64,000 nucleotides of DNA from Streptomyces sp. NRRL F-525 (GCF_000716605.1 NZ_JNXE01000046.1:60805-124804); one strand, 5' to 3'; counted from the first letter of the stretch, positions 51,006-60,071 are shown. Numbers and translations: made by a program. The notes: generated by a model from the letters alone, not told the origin.

Positions 51006-51719
51006 ATGGCGGACCGAGCGGCCGTACCCGAAGTGATCTGGGCGCGCCCCGAGCGTGCGGGGCGGGGGCCGAGGCCGGCGTTCCGCCGCGCGGACATCGC
51101 GGCGGCGGCCGTGCGGATCGCCGACGGTGGGGGGCTGGACGCGGTCTCCATGCGGCATGTCGCGGCCGAGTTGGGGTGCGGGACGATGTCGCTGTACAAC
51201 TACGTCCCCCGCAAGGAGGACCTGTACGAGCTGATGGTTGACGCGGTCAGCGGTGAGCACGAGGAGTGGGAGCCGTCGGGAGACTGGCGGGCGGACATGA
51301 TCCGGGTGGCCCATCAGACGCGGACGTTGATGCACCGGCATCCGTGGCTGCCGCGGTTGATGTCACCGGTGTACGGGTTCAGCCCCAACGCGCTTCGGTA
51401 TCTGGAGCATTGCCTCGCCTGTCTTGATCCGGTCGAGGCGACGTACGGCACGAAGATGCAGCTTGTTGGGATGCTCAACGGGGTGGTGACGATGTATGTG
51501 AGCAATGAGTTGGCTACTGCTGAGCGGGTTCGGGCGTTGCCGTGGTCGGAGGATCAGGAGAACGCGGTGCGGATCGCGTACTTGGGGAGTCAGATCGCGG
51601 GTGGGGCTTATCCGCGGATGGCTGCGGCGTTCATGGAGGATCCGGGGCCTATTGATTTGGACGCGGTGTTTGATATGGCGTTGGGGAAGGTTTTGGATGC
51701 GTTTGCGCCGCGGGGCTGA
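51006..51719 (+). CDS. TetR-family regulator with TetR_C_1 domain
   Basis: A 237-residue regulator. The DNA-binding part has FRRADIAAAAVRIADGGGLDAVSMRHVAAELGCGTMSLYN. The C-terminal domain (about 85-235) is the TetR_C_1 type with HRHPWLPRLMSPVYGFSPN and related stretches, common in drug-efflux repressors. It is divergent from the DrrA-like ATPase, and a duplicated operator lies in between. ATG at 51006. It should release the exporter genes upon ligand binding; the ligand is likely the exported substrate. Confidence 0.88.
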   Translation: MADRAAVPEVIWARPERAGRGPRPAFRRADIAAAAVRIADGGGLDAVSMRHVAAELGCGTMSLYNYVPRKEDLYELMVDAVSGEHEEWEPSGDWRADMIRVAHQTRTLMHRHPWLPRLMSPVYGFSPNALRYLEHCLACLDPVEATYGTKMQLVGMLNGVVTMYVSNELATAERVRALPWSEDQENAVRIAYLGSQIAGGAYPRMAAAFMEDPGPIDLDAVFDMALGKVLDAFAPRG

Positions 51720-51745
51720 GGGTTGTAGGCGGCTGCGGGTGCGTT

Positions 51746-51775
51746 GTGGCTGGGCGCGCAGTTCCCCGCGCCCCT
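51746..51775 (+). repeat. Dispersed GCGCAGTTCCCCGCGCC element, copy 2
   Basis: GGCTGGGCGCGCAGTTCCCC, with one change from copy 1, lies between the converging TetR and type ISP genes, 26 bases after the TetR stop. The hairpin-forming part is degenerate here. Confidence 0.8.
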
Positions 51776-51792
51776 GGGGGTTGCAGGTGGCC

Positions 51793-52959
51793 TCAGATCA
51801 AAGCGAACTGGCCTTCCGGGCCCTCCTCGTGGTGGTCCAGGACCGATGCTGGGTGGCGGGTCCACTCCGGGGCCGGTAGGATGTCCGCCTTGCGTAGCTC
51901 CGCCGCCGTGATCTGGTCCGTCACCTCCAACTCCTCCTGCTGGGGCCGCAGTTCTGCCAGCAGGGCCAACACCGTGATCAGCTCCAGCAGTTCCGATGTC
52001 CACGTCTGTTGCCAGGTCGTCGGCCGGATCGCCGTCAGCGTGCCCGGATCGGCCTCTGCCGTGCGGGAGTTGAACCACTGCTCCAGGACCCGTACTCCGC
52101 TCACCTCGAAGTCCCAGGACTCGGGTGGTACGGGGGAGATGCGGCCCTCGTCGAGGTGGAGGGTCTCCTCGTCGCGGTCGTAGTGGAGGGTGAGGGGGAG
52201 GGGCGGCAGGGGGGCGCGGACGTAGGGGCGGCGGCCGCCGGGGAGTTTGGGGCGGTCGCCGTTGCGGCGCATCAGCCAGAGGAGGCGGTGGCCCAACTCG
52301 ACGCCGCGTGCCCAGAGTTCGGGGTCCCGGGTCAGGGGTACCGCCGGGCCGGGGCGGGCCGTCGTCACCGTCCAGGCGAGGACGTCCGCCGGGGTGGGGG
52401 AGTGGCCGAGGTGGGTGGCGAGGTGGGGCAGTAGGCCTGGGGCCAGGTTCGGTTCCTCGGCTGCGGGGCGGCGGTAGAGGGGGCGGACGCGGCCGGGGCG
52501 GACCAGGGGGAGGATCGTGGACGCGAGGAGGACGGGGCCGGAGGTGCCGGGGACACCCGGTGTCTCCACCACGAAGATCTGGCGTTCGTCCGCCACCCGC
52601 CACAACTCCGGGCGGGCCACGTCGATCAGACGGTGGTCGGGGATCAGCCACTGTTCGTCGAAGGGGGCGTGCAGGACGCGGATCGGTTCCGGGGCGGGGC
52701 CCGTGGCGCGGATCAGTTTCTCGGTGCCGCTGGGCTGGCCCGGGAGTTGGGACACCGCCGAGTGCAGGGTGCGGGAGCGCGTCGGCTCGAACAGCGCGTC
52801 CCGGTCGGGGACTTCGGCCTTCACCAGGGCGTCCCAGCGGGCTTTCAGGGTTGCCGCGTCAGGTGCCGTCGGCCACCCCCGGCCGAGCCGGATCGGTGCG
52901 ACGGACCACGGCATCAGGTCCGCGAGCAGCGGAGCGTCGTCGTGCGTCACGCCTGGCAT
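51793..52959 (-). CDS. Orphan type ISP restriction-modification specificity-like protein
   Basis: A 388-residue protein that matches the C-terminal specificity region of type ISP (LlaBIII-like) enzymes: FDEQWLIPDHRLIDVARPELW and RQIFVVETPGVPGTSGPVLLA resemble the substrate-recognition part, followed by a helical segment with ARGVELGHRLLWLMRR. No helicase, nuclease or SAM-binding motif is present; a full type ISP enzyme has about 1500 residues. No methylase gene is adjacent. It may be a remnant or a single-domain protein with a new use. Confidence 0.72.
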   Translation of the reverse strand: MPGVTHDDAPLLADLMPWSVAPIRLGRGWPTAPDAATLKARWDALVKAEVPDRDALFEPTRSRTLHSAVSQLPGQPSGTEKLIRATGPAPEPIRVLHAPFDEQWLIPDHRLIDVARPELWRVADERQIFVVETPGVPGTSGPVLLASTILPLVRPGRVRPLYRRPAAEEPNLAPGLLPHLATHLGHSPTPADVLAWTVTTARPGPAVPLTRDPELWARGVELGHRLLWLMRRNGDRPKLPGGRRPYVRAPLPPLPLTLHYDRDEETLHLDEGRISPVPPESWDFEVSGVRVLEQWFNSRTAEADPGTLTAIRPTTWQQTWTSELLELITVLALLAELRPQQEELEVTDQITAAELRKADILPAPEWTRHPASVLDHHEEGPEGQFALI

Positions 52960-53003
52960 CGTACGACCTGCCTCTGACAGGCGGGGTAGGCGTAGCGCCC
53001 TTT

Positions 53004-53033
53004 AGGGGCGCGAGGAACTGCGCGACCAGCCCC
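53004..53033 (-). repeat. Dispersed GCGCAGTTCCCCGCGCC element, copy 3 (inverted)
   Basis: The reverse complement of the element core lies between the type ISP gene and the GntR gene; GCGCCC-TTTA-GGGGCGC (52995-53011) forms a hairpin at its edge. One core base differs from copy 1 (CTCGC for CCCGC). Confidence 0.8.
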
Positions 53034-53075
53034 CACCGGACCCGCAGACGACGTACCGGCCTTCCAGCGGAGCGT

Positions 53076-53822
53076 CTACGCGTCGAGGGTGACCGAGAAG
53101 GAGAATCGGTCCCCCCGGTAATGGATGACAGCCACGTCCAGCACCCTGCCCTGTGTGTCGTAGGTGATGCCCGTGTAGTGCAGGATCGGGCTGAGGAGCG
53201 GGACTTGGAGGAGGCGTGCGGTCTCCGGGTCGGCGAGGCGGGCCTCCACCGTGTCCGTGATGCGGCTGATGTCCGCGCCGACGACGTCCCGGAGGACCTT
53301 GGTCATCGGCCAGCGGATCAGGTCGTCCAGGTCGAGGCGGTCGGCCAGTTCGGGGCGGATGTGGTTGCGGGCGTGGTTCGTCGGCTCGCCGGTCTTCTCG
53401 TCGCTGCGGAGGCGGTGGTACGTCGCCAACTCGGTCAAGTCCGGGAAGTGGTCGGTGAGTTCGGGTGGTACGGGCGCCTTGCCGTGGTCCAGGAGTTCGG
53501 TCGTCATGCCGGACTGCTGGGCGACGATCGCGTCCACCGAGCCCAACAGGCGGACCGGCGTGGCCCGTTGGACGTCCGGCTCGATGAACGTGCCCCGGCG
53601 GCGGTGCCGGGTGATCAGGCCCTCGTCCTCCAGCTCCTTCAGCGCCTGCCGCATGGTGAGCACGCTGACGCCGTAGTGCCCCGCGAGTTGCTCCTCCGTG
53701 GGCAGCCGCAGCGGGTCCCGGGGCGAGCGGCCGAGTATCGAGGCGCGCAGGGACTGCGACACCTGGTACCAGAGCGGCAGCTTGCGGTTCAGGACGATCG
53801 AGTCCGGGGCGAAGGAGGTCAC
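53076..53822 (-). CDS. GntR-family regulator with UTRA domain (HutC type)
   Basis: A 248-residue regulator. The winged helix (about 15-82) has LPTEEQLAGHYGVSVLTMRQ and EDEGLITRHRRRGTFIEPD. The UTRA effector domain spans about 95-240, ending in FSFSVTLDA. HutC-type regulators sense small amino-acid or sugar-phosphate ligands. It lies 28 bases downstream of hmgA and may be co-transcribed with it, so it is a likely regulator of homogentisate or tyrosine breakdown. The ligand is not predictable. Confidence 0.88.
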   Translation of the reverse strand: MTSFAPDSIVLNRKLPLWYQVSQSLRASILGRSPRDPLRLPTEEQLAGHYGVSVLTMRQALKELEDEGLITRHRRRGTFIEPDVQRATPVRLLGSVDAIVAQQSGMTTELLDHGKAPVPPELTDHFPDLTELATYHRLRSDEKTGEPTNHARNHIRPELADRLDLDDLIRWPMTKVLRDVVGADISRITDTVEARLADPETARLLQVPLLSPILHYTGITYDTQGRVLDVAVIHYRGDRFSFSVTLDA

Positions 53823-53849
53823 GGGGCCATCCGTACCGGTAGGGGATCG

Positions 53850-55166
53850 TCAGGGCAAGGGGCGGAAGTGGCGTTGAAGGCCCTGCCACACCTCGTCGTA
53901 GCCCTGCTGGAGGTGATCGGCGGTCGCCGCCTGGGCCGTCGCCGTCACCGGCCAGCGGGTCTCGAACATGAACGCCAGGCCGTCGTCGATCTTCTGCGGG
54001 CGCAGTTCGGCGGAGCTGGCGCGGTCGAAGGTCTCCCGGTCCGGGCCGTGCGCCGACATCATGTTGTGCAGCGAGCCGCCCCCGGGCACGAACCCCTCCG
54101 CCTTCGCGTCGTAGGCGCCCTCGATGAGGCCCATGTACTCGCTCATCACGTTCCGGTGGAAGTACGGCGGCCGGAACGTGTCCTCGCCCACCAGCCAGCG
54201 CGGCGCGAAGACCACGAAGTCCACACCGGCCAGGCCCGGGGTGTCCGACGGAGACGTCAGCACCGTGAAGATCGACGGGTCGGGGTGGTCGTAGGAGATG
54301 GAGCCGAGCACATTGAACCGGCGCAGGTCATAGGCGTACGGCACATGGTTGCCGTGCCAGGCGACGACGTCGAGGGGGGAGTGGTCGTAGGTCGCCGTCC
54401 AGAGGTTGCCGCAGAACTTGTTGACCACCTCGACCGGGCCCTCGACATCCTCGTACGCGGCGACCGGCGCGCGGAAGTCCCGTGCGTTGGCGAGGCCGTT
54501 GGCGCCGATCGGGCCGAGGTCGGGGAGTTGGAAGGGCGCCCCATAGTTCTCGCACACATATCCGCGGGCTGAAGCATCCAGCAGCTCCACACGGAAGCGC
54601 ACCCCACGAGGGATCAACGCCACGTGTCCCGGCTCCACATGGAGGAGCCCGAACTCCGTGCGCAGCAGCAGTCCGCCGCGCTCCGGGACGATCAGCAGCT
54701 CGCCGTCCGCGTCGCTGAAGACCCGGTCCATGGAGGCGTCGGCGTGGTAAAGGTGCACGGCCATGCCGGTGCGCTGGGTCGCGTCGCCGTTGCCGCCCAG
54801 GGTCCACAGGCTGGCCAGGAAGTCGGTGCCGGGGGTGGGGGCGGGGAGCGGGTTCCAGCGCAGGCGGTTCGGGTCGGGGACCGTCTCGGTGAAGGGTGCC
54901 GTACGGATCAGGCCGTTGTCGGTGCGGGTGAACGCGGGGTGCGCGGCCGAGGGGCGGACGCGGTAGAGCCACGAGCGGCGGTTGTGCGCCCTCGGCTCGG
55001 TGAACGCCGTACCGCTGAGCTGCTCGGCGTAGAGGCCGAGCGGTGCGCGCTGCGGGGCGTTGCGGCCCTCGGGCAGGGCGCCCGGCACCGCCTCCGAGCT
55101 GTGTTCGTTGCCGAAACCGGTGAGGTAGGTCAGTCCCTCGGCGGTCTTGCGTGCGTCCCCGCTCAT
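53850..55166 (-). CDS. hmgA: Homogentisate 1,2-dioxygenase
   Basis: A 438-residue Fe(II) dioxygenase that opens the ring of homogentisate to maleylacetoacetate in tyrosine and phenylalanine breakdown. The opening [19 protein letters not shown] is diagnostic. The iron ligands correspond to His337, Glu343 ([11 protein letters not shown]) and His373 (SAHGPD), offset by two from the human enzyme. The length is typical. The next steps (isomerase, fumarylacetoacetase) are not in the window. A GntR/UTRA regulator follows. Loss of this gene would give brown pyomelanin. Confidence 0.96.
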   Translation of the reverse strand: MSGDARKTAEGLTYLTGFGNEHSSEAVPGALPEGRNAPQRAPLGLYAEQLSGTAFTEPRAHNRRSWLYRVRPSAAHPAFTRTDNGLIRTAPFTETVPDPNRLRWNPLPAPTPGTDFLASLWTLGGNGDATQRTGMAVHLYHADASMDRVFSDADGELLIVPERGGLLLRTEFGLLHVEPGHVALIPRGVRFRVELLDASARGYVCENYGAPFQLPDLGPIGANGLANARDFRAPVAAYEDVEGPVEVVNKFCGNLWTATYDHSPLDVVAWHGNHVPYAYDLRRFNVLGSISYDHPDPSIFTVLTSPSDTPGLAGVDFVVFAPRWLVGEDTFRPPYFHRNVMSEYMGLIEGAYDAKAEGFVPGGGSLHNMMSAHGPDRETFDRASSAELRPQKIDDGLAFMFETRWPVTATAQAATADHLQQGYDEVWQGLQRHFRPLP

Positions 55167-55187
55167 GCCTGCTCCCTGCGATCTGAT

Positions 55188-55207
55188 TCCTATGTATCAC
55201 CGTAGGA
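55188..55207 (-). promoter_or_regulatory. Short inverted repeat at the hmgA promoter
   Basis: TCCTA (55188-55192) and TAGGA (55203-55207) flank a ten-base spacer, 22 to 41 bases upstream of the hmgA start. A core promoter or an operator for the downstream GntR protein could lie here. Confidence 0.4.
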
Positions 55208-55221
55208 TTGCGGTTTCGCGG

Positions 55222-55320
55222 GCGCAAGGGGGCGGGGAGGGGTGCGGCCGGAAAGGAGGGGGCGCGGCCGGAAAGAAGGCGGGTGCGGCAGGTAGGGGGA
55301 GGGGGGCGGCCGGAAAATCC
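55222..55320 (+). repeat. Degenerate 20-bp repeats, G-rich
   Basis: GCGGCCGGAAA recurs at 55244-55254, 55264-55274 and 55306-55316, with G-rich tracts between. The period is about 20 bp, the last two being two units apart. The G-runs could form quadruplex structures. They lie between hmgA and the candidate lipoprotein gene. Confidence 0.7.
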
Positions 55321-55390
55321 GACTCACGGAGACCAAGAACCAGCCTCCAGGGGGATCCGGCTGTCGGACCGGTGTTCTACTCTCCCCCGC

Positions 55391-55954
55391 ATGTCGTGGT
55401 CGCGTGCTGTTCTCACCGCGCTCGCGGTCTGTGCCCTGCTGCTGGCCGGATCGGCGGGCTGCGGATCCGGTGACGCCCATGCCCGGAAGGGCGACCGGGT
55501 GTCGCCGTCACCGGTGGGCAAGGTGCTCGACGACACGGACGAGCAGGGCCGGCACTACCGCGAGGTGGGCAAGAAGGGTGCGCCGGCGGTCGGGGTCGAG
55601 GTTGAGCCCGATGCGGCGGACGACAGCTGGGACGTCACGCTGACCGTGCACGACTTCCGCTTCTCGCCCGTAGGTGTGAAGCCGCAGGCCGTCGCGGGGC
55701 GCGGCACCGTCCACCTCCTCGTGGACGGCCGCACCGTCGCCCGCCTCCGCATCCCCGAGTACCACCTCGCGGCCGACCTCGTCCCGCACGGCACCCACCA
55801 CGTCACCGCGCGTCTCTACGCCGACGACGGCACGGTGTGGGCCGTCCACGGGAAACCGGTGGAGAGTACGGCGGACATCACGGCGTCGGTGGCCCAGGCG
55901 ACCCCCGACGGCAGCAAGGTCCCCGGCTCCACACCCGCGCCGGGGTCGAAATGA
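55391..55954 (+). CDS. Candidate secreted lipoprotein
   Basis: A 187-residue protein. Residues 1-23 are a hydrophobic signal ending LLLAGSAGC, so Cys24 may be lipidated, although the -3 position is Ser rather than Leu. The mature part has a beta-rich domain (VTLTVHDFRFSPVGVKPQAV, GTVHLLVDGRTVARLRIPEY) and ends in a Pro/Ser/Gly tail. A cupredoxin-like or FixG-like fold is conceivable, but I see no copper ligands with confidence. ATG at 55391. It lies 64 bases upstream of a TetR gene. Confidence 0.7.
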   Translation: MSWSRAVLTALAVCALLLAGSAGCGSGDAHARKGDRVSPSPVGKVLDDTDEQGRHYREVGKKGAPAVGVEVEPDAADDSWDVTLTVHDFRFSPVGVKPQAVAGRGTVHLLVDGRTVARLRIPEYHLAADLVPHGTHHVTARLYADDGTVWAVHGKPVESTADITASVAQATPDGSKVPGSTPAPGSK

Positions 55955-56018
55955 GTGCTACGGACACCCAATTCCGTACTCAGGTACGAGCTTCACGTGA
56001 CCGCGGCGGAAAGGCATC

Positions 56019-56636
56019 ATGAAGCCCGTGCCCCACACGACATCGCTCCGGCGTGCGCCCGTGCAGCGGCGGAGCGCCGAACGGCTGACCAGGATTCTCG
56101 ACGCCTGCGCCGACCTGCTCGACGAGGTCGGCTACGACGCGCTGAGCACCCGGGCGGTGGCCCTGCGCGCCGGTGTGCCCATCGGCTCGGTCTACCGTTT
56201 CTTCGGGAACAAGCGCGCGATGGCCGACGCCCTGGCCCAGCGCAACCTGGAGCGCTACACGGAGCGGGTCACCGAGCGCCTCAAGGAGTCGGGTGCCGAA
56301 GGCTGGCGTACGGCGGTGGACGCGGTCCTGGACGAGTACCTCGCCATGAAGCGCACCGCGCCCGGTTTCTCCCTCGTCGACTTCGGCAACCAGATCCCCA
56401 TCGGCTCGGGCCACGCGGAGCCCAACACCCGCGTCGCCGACCGCCTCACTGACCTCCTCTCCGGCTACCTCGCCCGCGAGCCCGACGAGGACCTCCGCCG
56501 CACCTTCCTCGTCGCCGTGGAAACCGCCGACGCCCTCGTCCACCTGGCGTTCCGGGTCGCACCGGAGGGCGACGAGAAGGTCATCGGGGAGACGCGGGCG
56601 ATGCTGCGGGCGTATCTGGCACGGGTGCTGGACTGA
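56019..56636 (+). CDS. TetR-family transcriptional regulator
   Basis: A 205-residue regulator: HTH with RRSAERLTRILDACADLLDE and ALSTRAVALRAGVPIGSVYR, then a helical domain (residues 75-205) without recognised ligand motif. ATG at 56019; the ribosome site (GGCGGAAAGG) is fair. The upstream candidate lipoprotein is the nearest gene on the same strand, 64 bases away, and might be its target or partner. The repeat array follows directly. Confidence 0.86.
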   Translation: MKPVPHTTSLRRAPVQRRSAERLTRILDACADLLDEVGYDALSTRAVALRAGVPIGSVYRFFGNKRAMADALAQRNLERYTERVTERLKESGAEGWRTAVDAVLDEYLAMKRTAPGFSLVDFGNQIPIGSGHAEPNTRVADRLTDLLSGYLAREPDEDLRRTFLVAVETADALVHLAFRVAPEGDEKVIGETRAMLRAYLARVLD

Positions 56637-56639
56637 ACG

Positions 56640-57560
56640 GCGGGCCGGGTGCCGCGTGGTGCTTTGCGGGTGCCGGGCGGGTCTCGGGTCGCGCGTTTGC
56701 CTCGCGGCGGGTGTTGGGTTGACGTCCGGTCTGGGTGGCCGGCTCTGGGCGGCGACCGGATGGACTGCGGGTCGTGCGCCTGCCCTGCACGGCGGGTGCT
56801 GGATTGAGTTCCGGTCGGGTGGCTGGCTTTCCGCGGCGACCGGATGGGCAACGGGCCGCGTCCTTGCCTCGTACGACGGGTGTTGGACCGATCTCCGGTC
56901 CGGGTGCCGCGTGGCGCTCTGCGGGTACCGGGCGGGCTTCGGGCCGTGGGCTCGTCTCGCGGCGGGTGCTGGATCGACCTCCGGGCGGGCGGCTGGCTCT
57001 CGGCGGTTACCGGATGGGCCTCGGTTCGTGCGCCCGTCCTGCGGCAGGTGCCGGACGGTCCCGCGCGGGCGTGGGCAGACCGACCGACCTCCGGTCCGGG
57101 CGCCGTGTGGCGCTCCGCGGCTGCCGGACGGGCATCGGGCCGCGCGCCTCTGCCGCCGTGGGTGCTGGACTGGCCCCCGTTCGTGCGGCTGGATCTCGGC
57201 GGCGACCAGGCGTATCTCGGGTCGCGGCCCTGCCTCGCAGCCGGGGCCGGGCTGACCTCCCGTTCGGGCGGCTGGCCTTCCGCGTCTATCGGACGGGCCG
57301 CGCGCCTGCCCTGCAGCGGTGCAGCGGGTGCTTGGCTGACCTCTGGTCCGGGTGCCCGGCCCTTCGTGACTGCCGACTGCCCGGCGGGGCTCGGGCCGCG
57401 CGCCCACTCCCGCAGCGCGTGCTGGACTGACCTCCGGCCTAGGCACCGCGCCCTCCGTGGCTGTCGGACGGGCCTCGGGCCGCGTGCCTGCCCCTCCGTG
57501 GGTGCCGGACGGTCCCGCACCGGGCGCGGGCAGCCGGATCACCTCCGGCCGAACGCCCGA
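56640..57560 (+). repeat. About eleven degenerate 84-bp tandem repeats
   Basis: A word of the form GTGYTGGAYYGACCTCCGGT recurs, in diverged form, near 56711, 56796, 56880, 56966, 57048, 57162, 57246, 57328, 57419 and 57500; most steps are 81-91 bases, one is 114. Each unit also carries CGGACGGGC and GGGCCGCGCGCCTG-like words. The array starts at the TetR stop. Both strands stay open over long stretches, but the translations are Arg/Pro/Gly-rich without any domain, so I treat it as non-coding. Confidence 0.8.
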
Positions 57561-57803
57561 AGGCTCCCCCGCCTCACGCCGAACGCCCTCCGGCCCCTCC
57601 GGCCCCTCCGGCCAAGCATCCGCCCGCACCTCCGGCCAGGCATTCACCCGCGACCCCGGCCAAGCGCCCCCGCTCTTCCGGCCAAGCCCCCGCCCCCCGC
57701 CCCACCCCCGCAGGTTTCCGACCTCACCCCCACCACCCCCTCGCCACCCCCCATACCGCTCGGTATGCTCGCCGCCAAGAGGCAACGACGCCCTGGAGGC
57801 CCC
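57561..57803 (+). other. Pro-rich low-complexity DNA before the molybdoenzyme gene
   Basis: No gene is supported. CCGGCCAAGC recurs at about 57618, 57656 and 57683, separated by C-rich runs. An open frame here joins the molybdoenzyme frame, but it is Pro/Arg-rich and has no family content; the GTG at 57804 with its GGAGG site is the better start. The promoter is probably near 57750. Confidence 0.5.
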
Positions 57804-60044
57804 GTGTCCCGCACCGCCCCGCGTATCTGCCCCCTGTGTGAAGCCACCTGTGGGCTGACGCTCACCATCGAGGGCACCCGGGTGACCGGCGCCCGGGGTG
57901 ATCGCGATGACGTGTTCAGCCGGGGGTTCATCTGCCCCAAGGGCGCCTCCTTCGGGGCCGTCGACAGTGACCCCGACCGGCTGCGCGGCCCCCTCGTGCG
58001 CCGGGACGGCGAGTTGCGCGAGGCCACCTGGGAGGAGGCTTTCGACGCGGTCGCCGCCGGCCTGCGCCCGGTCGTCGAGCGGTACGGCCCGCACGCCGTC
58101 GGTGTCGTCCTCGGCAATCCCAACGTGCACACGATGGCCGGCGCCCTCTACCCGCAGGTCCTGCTCGGCGCCCTCGGCACCCGCAGCGTCTTCACCGCGT
58201 CCACGGTCGACCAGATGCCCAAACACGTCTCCTGCGGACTGCTCTACGGCGACGCCAACGCGATCCCGGTACCGGACCTCGACCACACCGACCACCTCCT
58301 CCTCATCGGCGCCAACCCCCTTGAGTCCAACGGGAGTCTGTGCACCGCCCCCGACTTCCCGGGCAAGCTCAAGGCGCTCAAGGCCCGCGGCGGCACCCTC
58401 ACCGTCATCGACCCGCGCCGCACCCGCACCGCCAAACTCGCCGACCGCCACATCGCGGTCCGCCCCGGCGGCGACGCCCTGCTGCTCGCCGCGATGACCT
58501 ACGTCCTCTTCGACGAACACCTCGTGGACCTGGGCGAGTTGGCCTCGCATGTGGAAGGGGTTGATGAACTCCGCGCCGCTGTGCAGGACTTCACCCCGGA
58601 AGCCGTGGCCGGCGCCTGTGACGTCGACGCCGACGAGATCCGCGCCCTCGCCCGCGAACTCGCCGCCGCCCCAACTGCCGCCGTCTACGGCCGTATCGGC
58701 AGCTGCACGGTCCCGCACGGCACCCTGGCCAGCTGGCTCGTCGACGTGCTCAACATCCTCACCGGCAACCTCGACCGGCCCGGCGGTGCCCTCTTCCCGC
58801 AGGCCGCCACCGACCGGACACCCCGGCCCGCCGGACCCGGCCGCGGATTCGCGCTCGGGCGCTGGCGCTCGCGGGTGAGCCAATACCCGGAGGCCAAGGG
58901 CGAGTTGCCGCTCTCCGCGCTCGCCGAGGAGATCGACACCGCGACCGCTGAGGGCGAACCGATCCGCGCGCTGATCGCCGTCGCGGCCAACCCCGTGCTC
59001 TCCGCCCCGGACGGCGCCCGCCTCGACAAGGCCCTCGACTCACTCGACTTCATGGTCAGCGTCGACCCGTACCTCAACGAGACCGCGCGCCACGCCGACG
59101 TAGTACTGCCACCGCCCCCGCCCTCCCAAAGCCCGCACCACGACTTCGCGTTCAACACCCTCGCCGTCCGCAACCAGGTCCGCTACACCCGCCCCGCGAT
59201 CCCGCTGGAGCCCGGCCGGATGGCCGAGACCGAGATCCTGGCCCGGCTGGTCCTCGCAGCGAGCGGCATGCACGGCGCCGACCCGGCCGCCGTAGACACG
59301 ATGGTCATCGACCAGACCCTCGCCAAGGCTGTCAAGGATCCCAACTCGCCTGTCCACGGCCGTGATTCGCGCGAGCTCAGCGCCCAACTCACCGGCGACA
59401 CCGGCCCCGAGCGACGGCTCGACATGATGCTGCGCCTGGGCCCGTACGGTGACGGCTTCGGCGTACGACCCGACGGGCTGTCCTTGGAGAAACTCCTCGC
59501 GCACCCGCACGGCATCGACCTCGGTCCGCTCAAGTCCCGCCTCCCGCAACCGCTCAAGACCCGCAGCGGCAAGGTCGAGCTGCTCCCGCAACCGATCCTC
59601 GACGACCTGCCCCGGCTCCGGCAGGCCATGAGCGACCGCGCCGACGGGCTCGTCCTCGTCGGCCGCCGCCACCTCCGCTCCAACAACAGCTGGATGCACA
59701 ACGTGCCCGCCCTCACCGGCGGCACCAACCGCTGCACCCTGCACATCCACCCCGACGACGCGGAGCGGCTGGGCGTGGTCGACGGGGCGCCGGTCCGGGT
59801 GAAGGGCGCCGGGGGAGAGGTGACCGCCCCCGCCGAGATCACCGACGGGCTGCGGCGCGGGGTCGTGAGCCTTCCGCACGGCTGGGGGCACGACCGTCCC
59901 GGCACCCGGCTCAGCCACGCCGCCGCCGATCCGGGCGTCAACGTGAACCAGCTCCTCGACGGCAGCCAGCTCGACCCGCTGTCGGGCAACGCGGTGCTCA
60001 ACGGCGTGCCCGTGGAGGTCGCCGCGCTCACCGCACCGCTGTGA
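57804..60044 (+). CDS. Molybdopterin-dependent oxidoreductase
   Basis: A 746-residue member of the DMSO-reductase superfamily. The N-terminal 4Fe-4S site is Cys9, Cys12, Cys16 and Cys44 (ICPLCEATCG, GFICPKG). Residues to about 600 hold the MoCo domains with TVDQMPKHVSCGLLYG and GANPLESNGSLC; the C-terminal domain has TGGTNRCTLHIHPDDAERLG. It is cytoplasmic, with no Tat signal. Formate dehydrogenase-like and assimilatory nitrate-reductase-like enzymes belong here; the electron donor and substrate are unknown. The GTG at 57804 follows GGAGG by four bases. Confidence 0.9.
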   Translation: MSRTAPRICPLCEATCGLTLTIEGTRVTGARGDRDDVFSRGFICPKGASFGAVDSDPDRLRGPLVRRDGELREATWEEAFDAVAAGLRPVVERYGPHAVGVVLGNPNVHTMAGALYPQVLLGALGTRSVFTASTVDQMPKHVSCGLLYGDANAIPVPDLDHTDHLLLIGANPLESNGSLCTAPDFPGKLKALKARGGTLTVIDPRRTRTAKLADRHIAVRPGGDALLLAAMTYVLFDEHLVDLGELASHVEGVDELRAAVQDFTPEAVAGACDVDADEIRALARELAAAPTAAVYGRIGSCTVPHGTLASWLVDVLNILTGNLDRPGGALFPQAATDRTPRPAGPGRGFALGRWRSRVSQYPEAKGELPLSALAEEIDTATAEGEPIRALIAVAANPVLSAPDGARLDKALDSLDFMVSVDPYLNETARHADVVLPPPPPSQSPHHDFAFNTLAVRNQVRYTRPAIPLEPGRMAETEILARLVLAASGMHGADPAAVDTMVIDQTLAKAVKDPNSPVHGRDSRELSAQLTGDTGPERRLDMMLRLGPYGDGFGVRPDGLSLEKLLAHPHGIDLGPLKSRLPQPLKTRSGKVELLPQPILDDLPRLRQAMSDRADGLVLVGRRHLRSNNSWMHNVPALTGGTNRCTLHIHPDDAERLGVVDGAPVRVKGAGGEVTAPAEITDGLRRGVVSLPHGWGHDRPGTRLSHAAADPGVNVNQLLDGSQLDPLSGNAVLNGVPVEVAALTAPL

Positions 60045-60071
60045 CCTGGAGTTTTGCGCTTATTGCTCGCG

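Noticed and set aside
56640..57560. CRISPR array
   Set aside because: The repeats are about 84 bp, contiguous and diverged, without unique spacers of constant length, and no cas gene is present.
56844..57803. In-frame upstream extension of the molybdopterin oxidoreductase
   Set aside because: The extension consists of repeat-derived Arg/Pro/Gly sequence without family content, while GTG 57804 has a GGAGG site and gives the correct N-terminal cysteine motif.
55980..58883. 967-codon open frame on the minus strand across the repeat array and the start of the molybdoenzyme gene
   Set aside because: It is antisense to a TetR gene and to the molybdoenzyme; the translation is Arg/Pro/Gln-rich with no domain. 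GC-rich repeats with a period divisible by three keep frames open by chance.
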